NCBI GenBank assembly: GCA_030704615.1
Contig: CM060732.1
Span: forward strand, 3,844,001 to 3,908,000
DNA length: 64,000 nt
Direction: 5' to 3'
Origin: Takakia lepidozioides
Taxonomy: Eukaryota; Streptophyta; Takakiopsida; Takakiales; Takakiaceae
Shown here: positions 21,437 to 31,925 of the stretch, one piece after another
How positions within the stretch are numbered: the stretch's first letter is position 1
Layout: the number at the start of each line of letters is the position of its first letter
Position numbers and translations under genes: made by a program
Notes under the pieces: model-generated
Databases searched by the model: none
What the model was told of the DNA's origin: nothing
Seen by the model: the letters and a program-made list of their open reading frames with translations, nothing else

Positions 21437-22060
21437 AGTACAAATTTCGAAAATAAAAAATAATAAAAAACAATAATTTAATGCAATGTGTCAGGAAAAA
21501 TTATTCGGCCCCTTGAAGGGAAAATTGCAGTTTTGACAGTTGTGCTCATGATATTTTGTCTTCCGCTCATGCCAATTCCCAGCGACATGTGCAAATATGG
21601 CGCCGAATTTCGCGGTAATAGGGTCCGTAACCTGAAAAAACGGCGACGTATTTCGCGGTAATAGGTCTCTCTGACGAAAAATGGTGCTGAATTCCGCGGC
21701 TATAGGTCCCCTCACGACAGGTAATTCGGCGCCATTTTTCCAGTGCATGTTCGGACTTAGCCAGTTTTCGGCGCAAAATAGGGAAATTCGGCGCCATTTT
21801 TCCAGACACTGTACCAGTGCATGTTGGGACTTAGCCAGTTTTCGGCCCAAAAAAGAGAAATTCGGCGCCATTTTTCCAGACACGGTACCAGTGCATGTTG
21901 GGACTTAGCCAGTTTTCGGCCCAAAAAAGAGAAATTCGGCGCCATTTTCCCAGACACAGGTACCAGTGCATGTTGGACTTAGCCAGTTTTCGGCCCCAAA
22001 AAGAGAAATTCGGCGCCATTTTTCCAGAAATGGCCCCACAACTGCTTCTGTTGGATCTCA
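21437..22060. repeat. Subterminal region with GGCGCC palindromes
   Basis: AT-rich start, CGCGGTAATAGG motifs near 21615 and 21655, then 60-75 bp units with AAATTCGGCGCCATTTTTCC and AGTGCATGTTGGGACTTAGC. Homologous to 12141-12740. Confidence 0.85.
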
Positions 22061-22182
22061 GTTTGAATGGAATATTGCCTCATTCCAGGAGTTTTGGGGT
22101 GCATTTCATTACACTGCAAAAAAAAGTCTGATACAGCAAAATGCAATTGAAAATATCCATATGGAGGATTCCCTTTGCCCCA

Positions 22183-24900
22183 TCAATGATTTCTGGAATC
22201 CCTAAGGAGGAGTTTGTGCAGCTCGTTCATGCTCAACGCCGGTGCATGAATAAAGTCATCAATAGTCACGTTCATCCTCAACCTCTTCAGGTAAATGTAA
22301 TACAAATGCTTGCACGGATAATACTTGGAACCCTTCTTTGCTTCCATCAACGAGAAGTCCGTACAATTGCAAGTCGGCTCCACTCCAATCGTAATTGTGT
22401 ATACATCGTCGCGTACAGCCGAGCCGGCCGTTGCCATCCGATACACACGCCCAAGGTCGGGTGGGGGTACGTCCACGGAGCTCTGAATAGTGCAAGCCAT
22501 CCCAAGAGCATTGGCAATCCGAGTCTCATTCAACTTGTTGGGAGGGTGTCGTCTCTTCACTCTTCCGAATCGCATTGTGGGATGTGCAGAATTGTCCAAT
22601 CCGTCTCTACTGGACCGAGCAGTCTGCAATGGCTGGGTCTGAGGAACCGGAAATGCGTGGGCCGGGATGTCTGTGCGTTGCACCATTTCCTGCCTGTCCG
22701 GCCCCAAGCCCCACTGTTTCCCTTTCAAGAACTCGTTGTACCTGCATTGTTGTATAATTGACCTCACAATGTCCTCCGTTGTGGCAGTGAGGATGTCCAC
22801 CAGATGCGCTGCAAAGGAGGCACGCCAGGAAGAGTGCACTGATTCGGCCATGTTTGTCGTGGGCATGTCGGTGTCGGAGTCGAGACACATTTCCTGCACA
22901 AGCACATGTTCAGGTTACAAGCAAATTAAAAATATGGCCAAGAATAATATTCAACGGGACGCGAATTCGTGCAACTCACCTCCCGTATATAGTCGCCGAA
23001 CTGGAGGAAACGTTAATGCCACCATGCTAGCCAACTGACCATTACTCCCTCGTCTGATTTCCTTACAGCACCTGACGATGTCCACCAAGCCCGTATGCAT
23101 GCAAACTGTGTCTCTGCATCATCCAAGGTGGGAGCGCGCTTCCACGCAAGACACATGGAACGGTGCTCCTCTCTGAAATCTGGCACCACGAGCCTGGTTG
23201 TGTACTGCGAAAGGCTCTGCAAAAAATGGAACCCACAAGATCTCTCCTTGCCTTCCATGGGAACATTGGGGTCTTCAGGATTGCCCCCTCCCAATTTCCG
23301 TGGTTTCATGGCGGACAACGCACAAGCAAATTGGGCTGCCATCCGAAGGGAGTTGGCCATCTGTTCGTTTATTCCCTGCCAAAGAAGCATCTCCGATTGT
23401 GTGTCCTCTCCTTTCATCTCACAAATAGCAATTGTCATTAGCATCCTGCAGTGGGTGTCGTAGACATGTGCACCCATTGTCACCCACTGGTGATTTGTAA
23501 TTCGCTTGATATGGTCGAACATGACCCAACTGTTTGACAAGTTCCCACTCGTCATCCTGTCGACCAGTTCGACGCCACTGCTAGGTCCACACGTGGATAT
23601 TTTGAATACGAAACAACGATCTGCCTCAGTCCCTTGTTCTGGAAACCTACTTCCATGAATGTAGTCATATCCACATCGTCGCTTCACCTCCAGAATGGAG
23701 TGCATATCCGAGCCACGCCCAATTTTCTGTTTGCATGAGACAATGTGGTTTCGGACATTCGGTGAACATACGTGGGACACCGACTCCAGCAATGCTTAAA
23801 TGTGGAGTTCGGAACCTTCTCCTGAGCTCGAAATGGTTGATGAGCTGTGCCTGTCCAATCGGTCTCGTTCCTGTGACCTCTGGATTTAAAGTGGAAGCAA
23901 GTTGGGGAGAAACACCGCAACGCGCCCGCACAAACAACGTAGCGCACCCGCACACCATCGAGCATCTTCATGCTGGTGGTTTTGGTACGCACCAAGGATG
24001 ACCGTCATGTTTTCTATCCATATCTGTCAACATTCCGGACGCCCTCGAGTAGTCCGCCTGAGGAGGGAACTCAAAGAAGATATTACCGTCGACGTCGGCG
24101 GGAAGGCATGTAACCGATTTAATTGCGAACTTGCTGTAGTCCAGCCTGGCCAGCTCCGACCGTGTCCCTCCAGGTGAAGCCCTCGCAGAATTTCAAGAAT
24201 AGATCGAACTGCGGTGCTCGTGCTGGGAATATGACTCCCTCCTCCACTGACGTCCATTAAGGACTTGCCTAATCTCCAGGACGACCTCGGAACTTCCATG
24301 ACCTCGTCTGAGTCGGACAGGTTGTGAATAACCCGGTTCTCGCTCGTCTTCATGGATGGGTTCGGCTCTGGATTTACTTCGTTGCAGACTTCTCTCTTTG
24401 AGGTACCACTCTCTGATTCGCGGATTGTTTCGTGGAAGGCGCCAGGATAGAAGGTGCATTTGGGGGGCAAATGAAGTCCCCAACAGCCCTGTATATGACG
24501 TTGTCCGATGGTGGAACTCGCCATTCCCTGCCATCGCCGAAATCATCGTGGAGCACAACAATACTCTCGACAACAAGGCCGTTAGAGTCCTTCCTTTCCT
24601 CCTCCAAAAAACCCGACCCCGGTTTCAGGTGGTATCGAACGCACAGATATTTCTCCATCACCCGGTAGATGTCCCCTCTGCACGGAAATGAAGCTCTATG
24701 CTCGTGAGGAGGGCAGTACACTGTAGCGCTCGGGTTTTCCGCCATGGGAGATGTGCACACAAGACTGCCAGGATGGCGTGCGGGGAAGCTCCCTGGTAGA
24801 AGGGGGATGCAGCGATGGGAATGAATGCGATGCCGATTTGTCCGAGCAACGAAGCCTGATCCAAATCCAGGGAGCCAACTATCTCAAAAATCCACAGTCA
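22183..24900 (-). pseudogene. SWIM-finger DDE transposase, copy B
   Basis: Most of a Mutator-like transposase on the minus strand. It reads an N-terminal domain (RVMEKYLCVRYHLKPGS, VVLHDDFGDGREWRVPPSD, 24700-24440) and a Ser/acidic linker (24430-24180). A zinc-binding region (CAGALRCFSPTCFHFKSRGH) follows. The catalytic domain (23792-23013) has VELVDRMTSG, FRGFMADNAQANW and CGFHFLQSLSQYT, then MAESVHSSWR after a short intron near 22905-22977. The SWIM finger CNCTDF...CKHLYYIY ends at 22183. Two internal deletions are evident against copies A and C: between zinc region and catalytic domain (near 23792) and in the linker after GPDRQEM (near 22685). A TAA in the WWH-TAA-RFLQF stretch is shared with copy C. 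It is probably a non-autonomous derivative. Confidence 0.85.
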
Positions 24901-25019
24901 GAGTGTTAATGAACCTTGTCTCCGGAATGCGGCCCCTGGTCTTTGCGCAATAACTGCCAACGGTATGCAGTCAGAAAGTGGGGGGCCGTCCGGATGATGA
25001 CGGCTGAAGGGGAGAAGCC
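24901..25019. other. Upstream flank of transposase copy B
   Basis: Short sequence between the presumed transposase start region and the palindrome array. The same sequence recurs at about 37560-37690. It would contain the promoter, but I see no clear TATA box. Confidence 0.35.
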
Positions 25020-25740
25020 GGCACCGTGCCGTCACATTACTACCCCCAAATGGAAATTCGGCACCCAATATCCAACAGGGGAAGCCCGGATGAAGTTGCC
25101 TCGGGCGCAGAGGCCGGCGCGTGTGCGACAGATAACATCCCCTGGATGGAGATTCGGCGCCGAATTTCCATCCGGGCCCCCCCAAAGGAAGTCGTGTCAG
25201 GGGGGTCAAGCCGAAAACTGGCCGGCATAAAAACATCCCCAGATGGAAAAACGGCGCCGAATTTCCATCCGGGGCGGTTCGGATGCACTCAAGGAGGGGG
25301 GAGAGGCCGCACTTGGCCGTCACATTTCAACCCCCGGACGGAAATTCGGCACCGAATATCGAACAGGGGACGCCCGGATGAAGTCGCCTCGGGCGTAGAG
25401 GTTGGCACGTGTTCGACAGAGAGTATCCCCTGGATGGAGATTCGGCACCGAATTTCCATCCGGGCCCCCCAAAGGAAGTCGTGTTGGGGGGTCAGACCGA
25501 AAACTGGCCGACATAAAAACCTCTCCAGATGGGAAAACGGCGCCAAATTTCAATCCGGGGCCGTTCCAATGCAGTCGGGGAGGGGGGAGAGGTCGGCACC
25601 TGGCCGTCATATTTCAACCCCCGGACGGAAGTTCGGCACCGAATATCCAACAGAGCGGCGGAGAGGCCGACACCTCTCCGACAGATACCATCCCCCGGAT
25701 GGAAATTCGGCGCCGAATTTCCATCCAGCAGGTAAGTGCA
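25020..25740. repeat. GGCGCC palindrome array, about 290 bp period
   Basis: Same units as 17690-18359 and 37640-38520: ATTCGGCGCCGAATTTCCAT alternates with CGGCACCGAATAT and ACGGCGCCGAATTT in GC-rich spacers; CGTCACATTTCAACCCCC at 25318 and a variant near 25604. Confidence 0.9.
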
Positions 25741-26480
25741 ATCACGGATGGATGGAAATCCGGCACCAAATTTCCATCCAGCAGGTAAGTGGAATCCCGG
25801 ATGGATGGAAATCCGGCGCCGCATTTCCATCCTGCAGGTAATTCGAATCCCCGATGGATGGAAATCCGGCGCCGGATTTCCATCCTGCAGGTAAGTGGAA
25901 TCCCGGATGGATGGAAATCCGGCGCCGAATTTCCATCCAGCAGGTAAGTCGGATCGCTGGCGTATGGATATTCGGCGCCGAATTTCCATTCACCAGGTAT
26001 TTCATCGCTCAGAATTACCTTCCTGCAGGTAATTCTGATCGATGAAGGTAGGAAGGTAATCCATCGATCAGAATTACCTGCAGGACGGTAATTCATCGAT
26101 CAGAATTACCTGCAGGAAGGTAATTCATCGATCAGAATTACCTGCAGGAAGGTAATTCTGAGCGATGAAATACCCGGTGAATGGTAATTCGGCGCCGAAT
26201 ATCCATACGCAAGCGATCCGACTTACCTGCTGGATGGAAATTCGGCGCCTGATTTCCATCCATCGGGGTTTCGAATTACCTGCAGGATGGAAATTCGACG
26301 CCGGATTTCCATCCATTGGGGTTTCGAATTACCTGCAGGATGGAAATTCGGCGCCGAATTTCAATCCATCCGGGATTCGAATTACCTGCAGGATGGAAAT
26401 GCGGCGCCGGATTTCCATCCATCCGGGATTCCACTTACCTGCTGGATGGAAATTTGGCGCCGGATTTCCATCCATCCGCT
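25741..26480. repeat. Long inverted repeat of nested palindromes
   Basis: The left arm (about 25745-26090) is matched by its reverse complement on the right (to about 26478), centred near 26110. Each arm is a series of GGAAATCCGGCGCCGGATTT-type palindromes separated by spacers such as CATCCAGCAGGTAAGTGGAA / TTCCACTTACCTGCTGGATG. The centre repeats GAATTACCTGCAGGAAGG and TTCATCGATC. Open frames over it translate to repetitive MEIRRRISIHPG-like peptides and are not genes. Confidence 0.9.
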
Positions 26481-26860
26481 TCGGAATAACCTGCGTGAGG
26501 GAAATTTCGCGCGCCGCCCTACCTGCGCGGATGGAAATTCGGCGCCGGATTTCCATCCATCCGCTTCCGAATTACCTGCGTGAGGGAAATTTGGCGCGCC
26601 GCCCTACCGAATTTGCAGCGCCGACTTACCTGGAGGATGGAAATCCGGCGCCGGATTTCCATCCATCCGCGCTCCAAATTACCTGCATGATGGAAATTTT
26701 GCGCGCCGACCTACCTGGCGGATGGAAATCCGGCGCCGGATTTCCATCCATCCGCTCTTCGAATTACCTGCATGACGGAAATTTTGCGCGCCGACTTATC
26801 TGGCGGATGGAAATCCGGCGCCGGATTTCCATCCATCTGCTCTTCGAATTACCTGCATGA
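26481..26860. repeat. Palindrome array with ATCCGGCGCCGGAT cores
   Basis: About 90-120 bp units: a palindrome with half-site GGATGGATGGAAATCCGGC, then CCGAATTACCTGCATGATGG and a GCGCGCCGACCTACCTGG spacer. The two half-sites together form up to 38 bp of perfect palindrome. Confidence 0.9.
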
Positions 26861-27309
26861 CTGGAAAAATGGCGCCGAATTTCCGATTTTGGTGCCAGTC
26901 AGATCTAGGACTAAGCCATTTTCGGCCCCGAACTGGAAAAATGGCGCCGAAAAATAAAATAAAAAAAATGCCATTTTTCTTGTTCAGGGCCCAAAACGGC
27001 TAAGTCCCAGATCTGACTGGCACCAAAAATCGGAAATTCGGCGCCATTTTTCCAGTCATGGAGGTAATTCGAAGAGCGGATGGATGGAAATCCGGCGCCG
27101 GATTTTCATCCATCCGCGCTCCGAATTACCTGCATGATGGAAATTTTGCGCGCCGACCTACCTGGCGGATGGAAATCCGGCGCCGGATTTCCATCCATCC
27201 TCTTCGAATTACCTGCATGACTGGAAAAATGGCGCCGAATTTCCGATTTTGGTGCCAGTCAAATCTGGGACTTAGCCATTTCCGGCCCCGAACTGGAAAA
27301 ATGGAGCCG

Positions 27310-27341
<32 letters not shown>

Positions 27342-28030
27342 GCCATTTTTCCAGTTCGGGGCCGAAAACGGCTAAGTCCCAGATCTGACTGGCACCAAAA
27401 TCGGAAATTCCGCGCCATTTTTCCAGTCATGGAGGTAATTCGAAGAGCGGATGGATGGAAATCCGACGCCGGATTTCCATCCATCCGCGCTCCGAATTAC
27501 CTGCATGATGGAAATTTTGCGCGCCGACCTACTTGGCGGATGGAAATCCGGCGCCAGATTTCCATCCATCCGCTCTTCGAATTACCTGCATGACTGGGAA
27601 AATGGCGCCGAATTTCCGATTTTGGTGCCAGTCAGATCTGGGACTTTGCCATTTTCGGCCCCGAACTGGAAAAATGGCGCCGATAAAAAACAATAAAAAA
27701 CAATAAAAAAAAACGCCAGTTCGGGTCCGAAAACGGCTAAGTCCCAGATTTGACTGGCACCAAAATCGGAAATTCGGCGCCATTTTTCCAGTCATGGAGG
27801 TAATTCGAAGAGCGGATGGATGGAAATCCGGCGCCGGATTTCCATCCATCCGCGCTCCGAATTACCTGTATGATGGAAATTTTGCGCGCCGACCTACTCT
27901 GGTGTTGGATTTCCATCCATCCTCTTCGAATTACCTGCATGACTGGAAAAATGGCGCTGAATTTCCGATTTTGGTGCCAGTCAATCTGGGACTTAGCCAT
28001 TTCCGGCCCCGAACTGGAAAAATGGAGCCG

Positions 28031-28062
<32 letters not shown>

Positions 28063-29036
28063 GCCATTTTTTCCAGTTCGGGCCGAAAACGGCTAAGTCC
28101 CAGATCTGACTGGCACCAAAATCGGAAATTCCGCGCCATTTTTCCAGTCATGGAGGTAATTCGAAGAGCGGATGGATGGAAATCCGACGCCGGATTTCCA
28201 TCCATCCGCGCTCCGAATTACCTGCATGATGGAAATTTTGCGCGCCGACCTACTTGGCGGATGGAAATCCGGCGCCAGATTTCCATCCATCCGCTCTTCG
28301 AATTACCTGCATGACTGGGAAAATGGCGCCGAATTTCCGATTTTGGTGCCAGTCAGATCTGGGACTTTGCCATTTTCGGCCCCGAACTGGAAAATGGCGC
28401 CGATAAAAAACAATAAAAAACAATAAAAAAAAACGCCAGTTCGGGTCCGAAAACGGCTAAGTCCCAGATTTGACTGGCACCAAAATCGGAAATTCGGCGC
28501 CATTTTTCCAGTCATGGAGGTAATTCGAAGAGCGGATGGATGGAAATCCGGCGCCGGATTTCCATCCATCCGCGCTCCGAATTACCTGTATGATGGAAAT
28601 TTTGCGCGCCGACCTACTCTGGTGTTGGATTTCCATCCATCCGCTCTTCGAATTACCTGCATGACTGGAAAAATGGCGCTGAATTTCCGATTTTGGTGCC
28701 AGTCAGATCTGGGACTTGGCCATTTTCGGCCCCGAACTGGAAAAATGGCGCCGGAAAAAAAAATCAAAAAAAAAAACGCCATTTTTCCAGTTCGAGGCCG
28801 AAAACGGCTAAGTCCCAGATCTGACTAGCACCCAAAATCGGAAATTCGGCGCCATTTTTCCAGTTCTGGGCCCAGTCAGATCTGGGACTTAGCCATTTTC
28901 GGCCCCGAAAATGGCTAAGTCCCGAGGGTGGCTGGCACCAAAATCGGAAATTCGGCGCCATTTTTCCAGTCATGCAGGTAATTCGAAGAGCGGATGGATG
29001 GAAATCCGGCGCCGGATTTCCATCCGCCAGGTAGGT
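26861..29036. repeat. About 720 bp tandem duplication with A-tracts
   Basis: A block containing palindromes, TGGCACCAAAATCGGAAATT, GGCTAAGTCCCAGATCTGAC and a poly-A run repeats with a period near 720 bp: the A30-type tracts are at about 27309-27339 and 28029-28060, and an AACAATAAAAAACAATAAAA block is at 27690 and 28408. A third, partial unit runs to about 28780. Neighbouring units are nearly identical, so the duplication is recent. Confidence 0.88.
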
Positions 29037-29221
29037 CGGCGCGCAAAATTTGGGGGAGAAGATGCAGAAGATTCCCAGGAGGTGAGGTGGACAGTCCCCC
29101 AAGAGGACGGGATTTTTGAGAGGCATAGTGGAACTGATGCATCACAAAGCTCGGAGGATGAGGGGGATGAGGGGGATGAGGAAGAAGGTGGGGCAAGTTC
29201 CTCGGAGGGTGTAGGAGAGTA
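29037..29221 (+). pseudogene. Methyltransferase-like gene, copy II (C-terminal tail)
   Basis: The last about 60 codons of the gene seen complete at its 3' end in copy I: EDAEDSQEVRWTVPQ, IFERHSGTDASQSSEDEGD and the acidic ...EEGGASSSEGVGE terminus, ending at TAG 29219-29221. Upstream it joins the palindrome array abruptly at about 29040. It is oriented rightward, away from the array and divergent from transposase copy B, which gives the transposase-array-methyltransferase order. Everything upstream of the tail is lost. Confidence 0.75.
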
Positions 29222-29377
29222 GTGCCCATTCCGGCTATGACAGTTAGAACACACTTGTATAGACGTGGCTTGCCACAAAATTTGCAATAAAATGTTGCAT
29301 TTCAAGTCCACTGGTGCCACATTCCAACTTCACATGACCCTATTTCCGGGGTCGGTTTTTCCAACTTCACATGACCC
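29222..29377 (+). other. 3' untranslated region of copy II
   Basis: It matches 19853-20003 in reverse, including AATAAA at 29286-29291 and ACATGACCCTATTTCCG. At about 29378 the sequence switches to the N-terminal coding region of a transposase, so the expected element end is missing. Confidence 0.6.
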
Positions 29378-31925
29378 CCGCGTTCGATACCACCTGAAAC
29401 CGGGGTCGGTTTTTTTGGAGGAGGAAAGGAAGGACTCAAACGGCGTTGTTGTTGAGAGTATTGTTGTGCTCCACGATGATTTCGGCGATGGCAGGGAATG
29501 GCGAGTTCCACCATCGGACATCGTCATATACAGGGCTGTTGGGGACTTCATTTGCCCGCCAAATGCACCTTCTATCCTGGCGCCTTCCACGAAACAGCTG
29601 GCCGGGCTGGACTACAGGAAGTTCGCAATTAAATCGGTTACATGCCTTCCCGCAGACGTCGACGGTAATATCTTCTTTGAGTTCCCTCCTCAGATGGACT
29701 ACTCGAGGGCGTCTGGAATGTTGACAAATATGGATAGAAAACATGATGGTCATCCTTGGTGCGTCACCAAAACCACCAGCATGAAGATGCTTGATGGTGT
29801 GCGGGCGCACTACGTTGTTTGTGCGGGCACGTTGCGGTGTTTCTCCCCAACTTGCTTCCATTTTAAATCCAGAGGACACAGGAACGAGACCGATTGGACA
29901 GGCACAGCTCATCAACCATTTTGTGCTCAGAAGAAGGTTCCGAACTCCACATTTAAGTGTGCGCATTGCAAAGAACCACCACACTGCATGTCTGTTTATA
30001 ATGCCAAGCAGTTCTATGTGTTGCACCGTTTCCGTGACCTCACCCGAGCTTGCATACACGTTGGTTCCCATTGTCACAAATTGGCGAGGAGGAACTCGCG
30101 GGAGGCTGCCCACGAGGCAGAGCAGCTCGTTCAGGAGGAGGTTAAGTTGAGACCGGGTGCCAAACCCAAACAGATACAGCTCCAAGCCGCCCATAAGATG
30201 GCCTTGGCCAGAATTATGTCGGAAGACGGCTCCGATAGAGTTCCTCTCGATGAGAAGGAAATGGAGGCATTGCTGGAGTCGGTGTCCCACGTATGTTCAC
30301 CGAATGTCCGAAACCACATTGTCTCATGCAAACAGAAATTGGGCGTGGCTCGGATATGCACTCCATTCTGGAGGTGAAGCGACGATGTGGATATGACTAC
30401 ATTCATGGAAGTAGGTTTCCAGGACAAGGACTGAGGCAGATCGTTGTTTCGTATTCAAAATGTCCACGTGTGGACCTGGCAGCGGCGTCGAACTGGTCGA
30501 CAGGATGACGAGTGGGGACTTGTCAAACAGTTGGGTCATGTTCGACCATATCAAGCGAATTACAAATCACCAGTGGGTGACAATGGGTGCACATGTCTAC
30601 GACACCCACTGCAGGATGCTAATGACAATTGCTATTTGTGAGATGAAAGGAGAGGACACACAATCGGAGATGCTTCTTTGGCAGGGAATAAACGAGCAGA
30701 TGGCCAAAGCGGGATTGCCCCCTCCCAATTTCCGTGGTTTCATGGCGGACAACGCACAAGCAAATTGGGTTGCCATCCGAAGGGTGTACGGGCAAGACCC
30801 CAATGTTCCCATGGAAGGCAATGAGAGATCTTGTGGGTTCCATTTTCTGCAGAGCCTTTCGCAGTACACAACCAGGCTCGTGGCGCCAGATTTCAGAGAG
30901 GAGCACCGTTCCATGTGTCTTGCGTGGAAGCGCGCTCCCACCTTGGATGATGCAGAGACACAGTTTGCATGTATACGGGCTTGGTGGACATCGTCAGGTG
31001 CTGTAAGGAAATCAGACGAGGGAGCAATGGTCAGTTGGCTAGCATGGTGGCATTAACGTTTCCTCCAGTTCGGCGACTATATGCGGGAGGTGAGTTGCAC
31101 GAATTCGCGTCCCGTTGAATATTATTCTTGGCATTATTTGTAACTTGCTTGTAACCGCAACATGTGTTTGTGCAGGAAATGTGTCTCGACATGCCCACGA
31201 CAAACATGGCCGAATCAGTGCATTCATCCTGGCGTGCCTCCTCTGCAGCGCATCTGGTGGACATCCTCACTGCCACAACGGAGGACATTGTGAGGTCAAT
31301 TATACAGCAATGCAGGTACAACGAGTTCTTGAAAGGGAAACAGTGGGGCTTGGGGCCGGACAGGCAGGAAATGCTGATGCGGACTGCCTCCAGATCGAAG
31401 AATCCTCGGAAGTGGGCGGCGGTCTTGCGAGAGGGCCTTCGGGACACGCCATTGCTTCGAAGAGGCCAACATTTGGAAGGAGATGTTCATACCCGTCCAG
31501 TGAGACGAAGACTTGACGAGGCACCTGGCGGGGAAGAGGATTCATGGCGAGCTGACAAGAATATTCGCACGCTCCCTCGTGGTCCCGTGATGTTGCCCGA
31601 GGAGGTCTCGTCGAGCACCGCAAGTCCTGCACGTTCAAGATCGCCATCTCCTTTGAGCACAGGGCACGTGCCCGAGGAACATAACGAGCCATCTGTGGTA
31701 ACGCAGTACAACATACCCATTGTGGAGACAAGAGTGTCGGAGTCACAGTGGAGAATTGCAAGGACATTGCCGGCATTTCGAGGGAAGTGTTGCGCCATTC
31801 GGGTGGATACGAGAGCACGCTGTGGTGAGATGATTCGGAGGAACCCACACGGTGCTGTACCTGCACCTTGTTTCAGCGGTAGATTTTTGACTCCCACATT
31901 TGCTCACGCCACAACGCAGACGTCC
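29378..31925 (+). pseudogene. SWIM-finger DDE transposase, copy C
   Basis: Plus-strand transposase that preserves the region deleted in copy B. It reads RVRYHLKPGS...RVPPSD, then the zinc region CAGTLRCFSPTCFHFKSRGH with CAHCKEPPHCMSVY and IHVGSHCHK (GCM/WRKY-like Cys/His spacing). The catalytic domain has VELVDRMTSG, MADNAQANW and CGFHFLQSL, followed by an 86 bp intron (31090-31175). MAESVHSSWR and the serine/arginine-rich linker come next, ending at GRFLTPTFAHATTQT. Frame shifts occur near 30340 and 30450; the linker present in copy B after APSTK is lacking. The SWIM finger is gone because the sequence switches to a chromovirus at 31926. The N-terminal start is fused to the 3' flank of methyltransferase-like copy II. 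Confidence 0.85.

Noticed and set aside
25026-26860. Long open frames (up to 271 codons) over the palindrome arrays
   Set aside because: They translate repeats into cyclic peptides (MEIRRRISIHPG and similar), occur on both strands, and show no domain.
27300-27345. Poly-A tract as a retroposon (SINE/LINE) tail
   Set aside because: It sits inside a duplicated palindrome block with mirror-image flanks and has no adjacent retroposon body.
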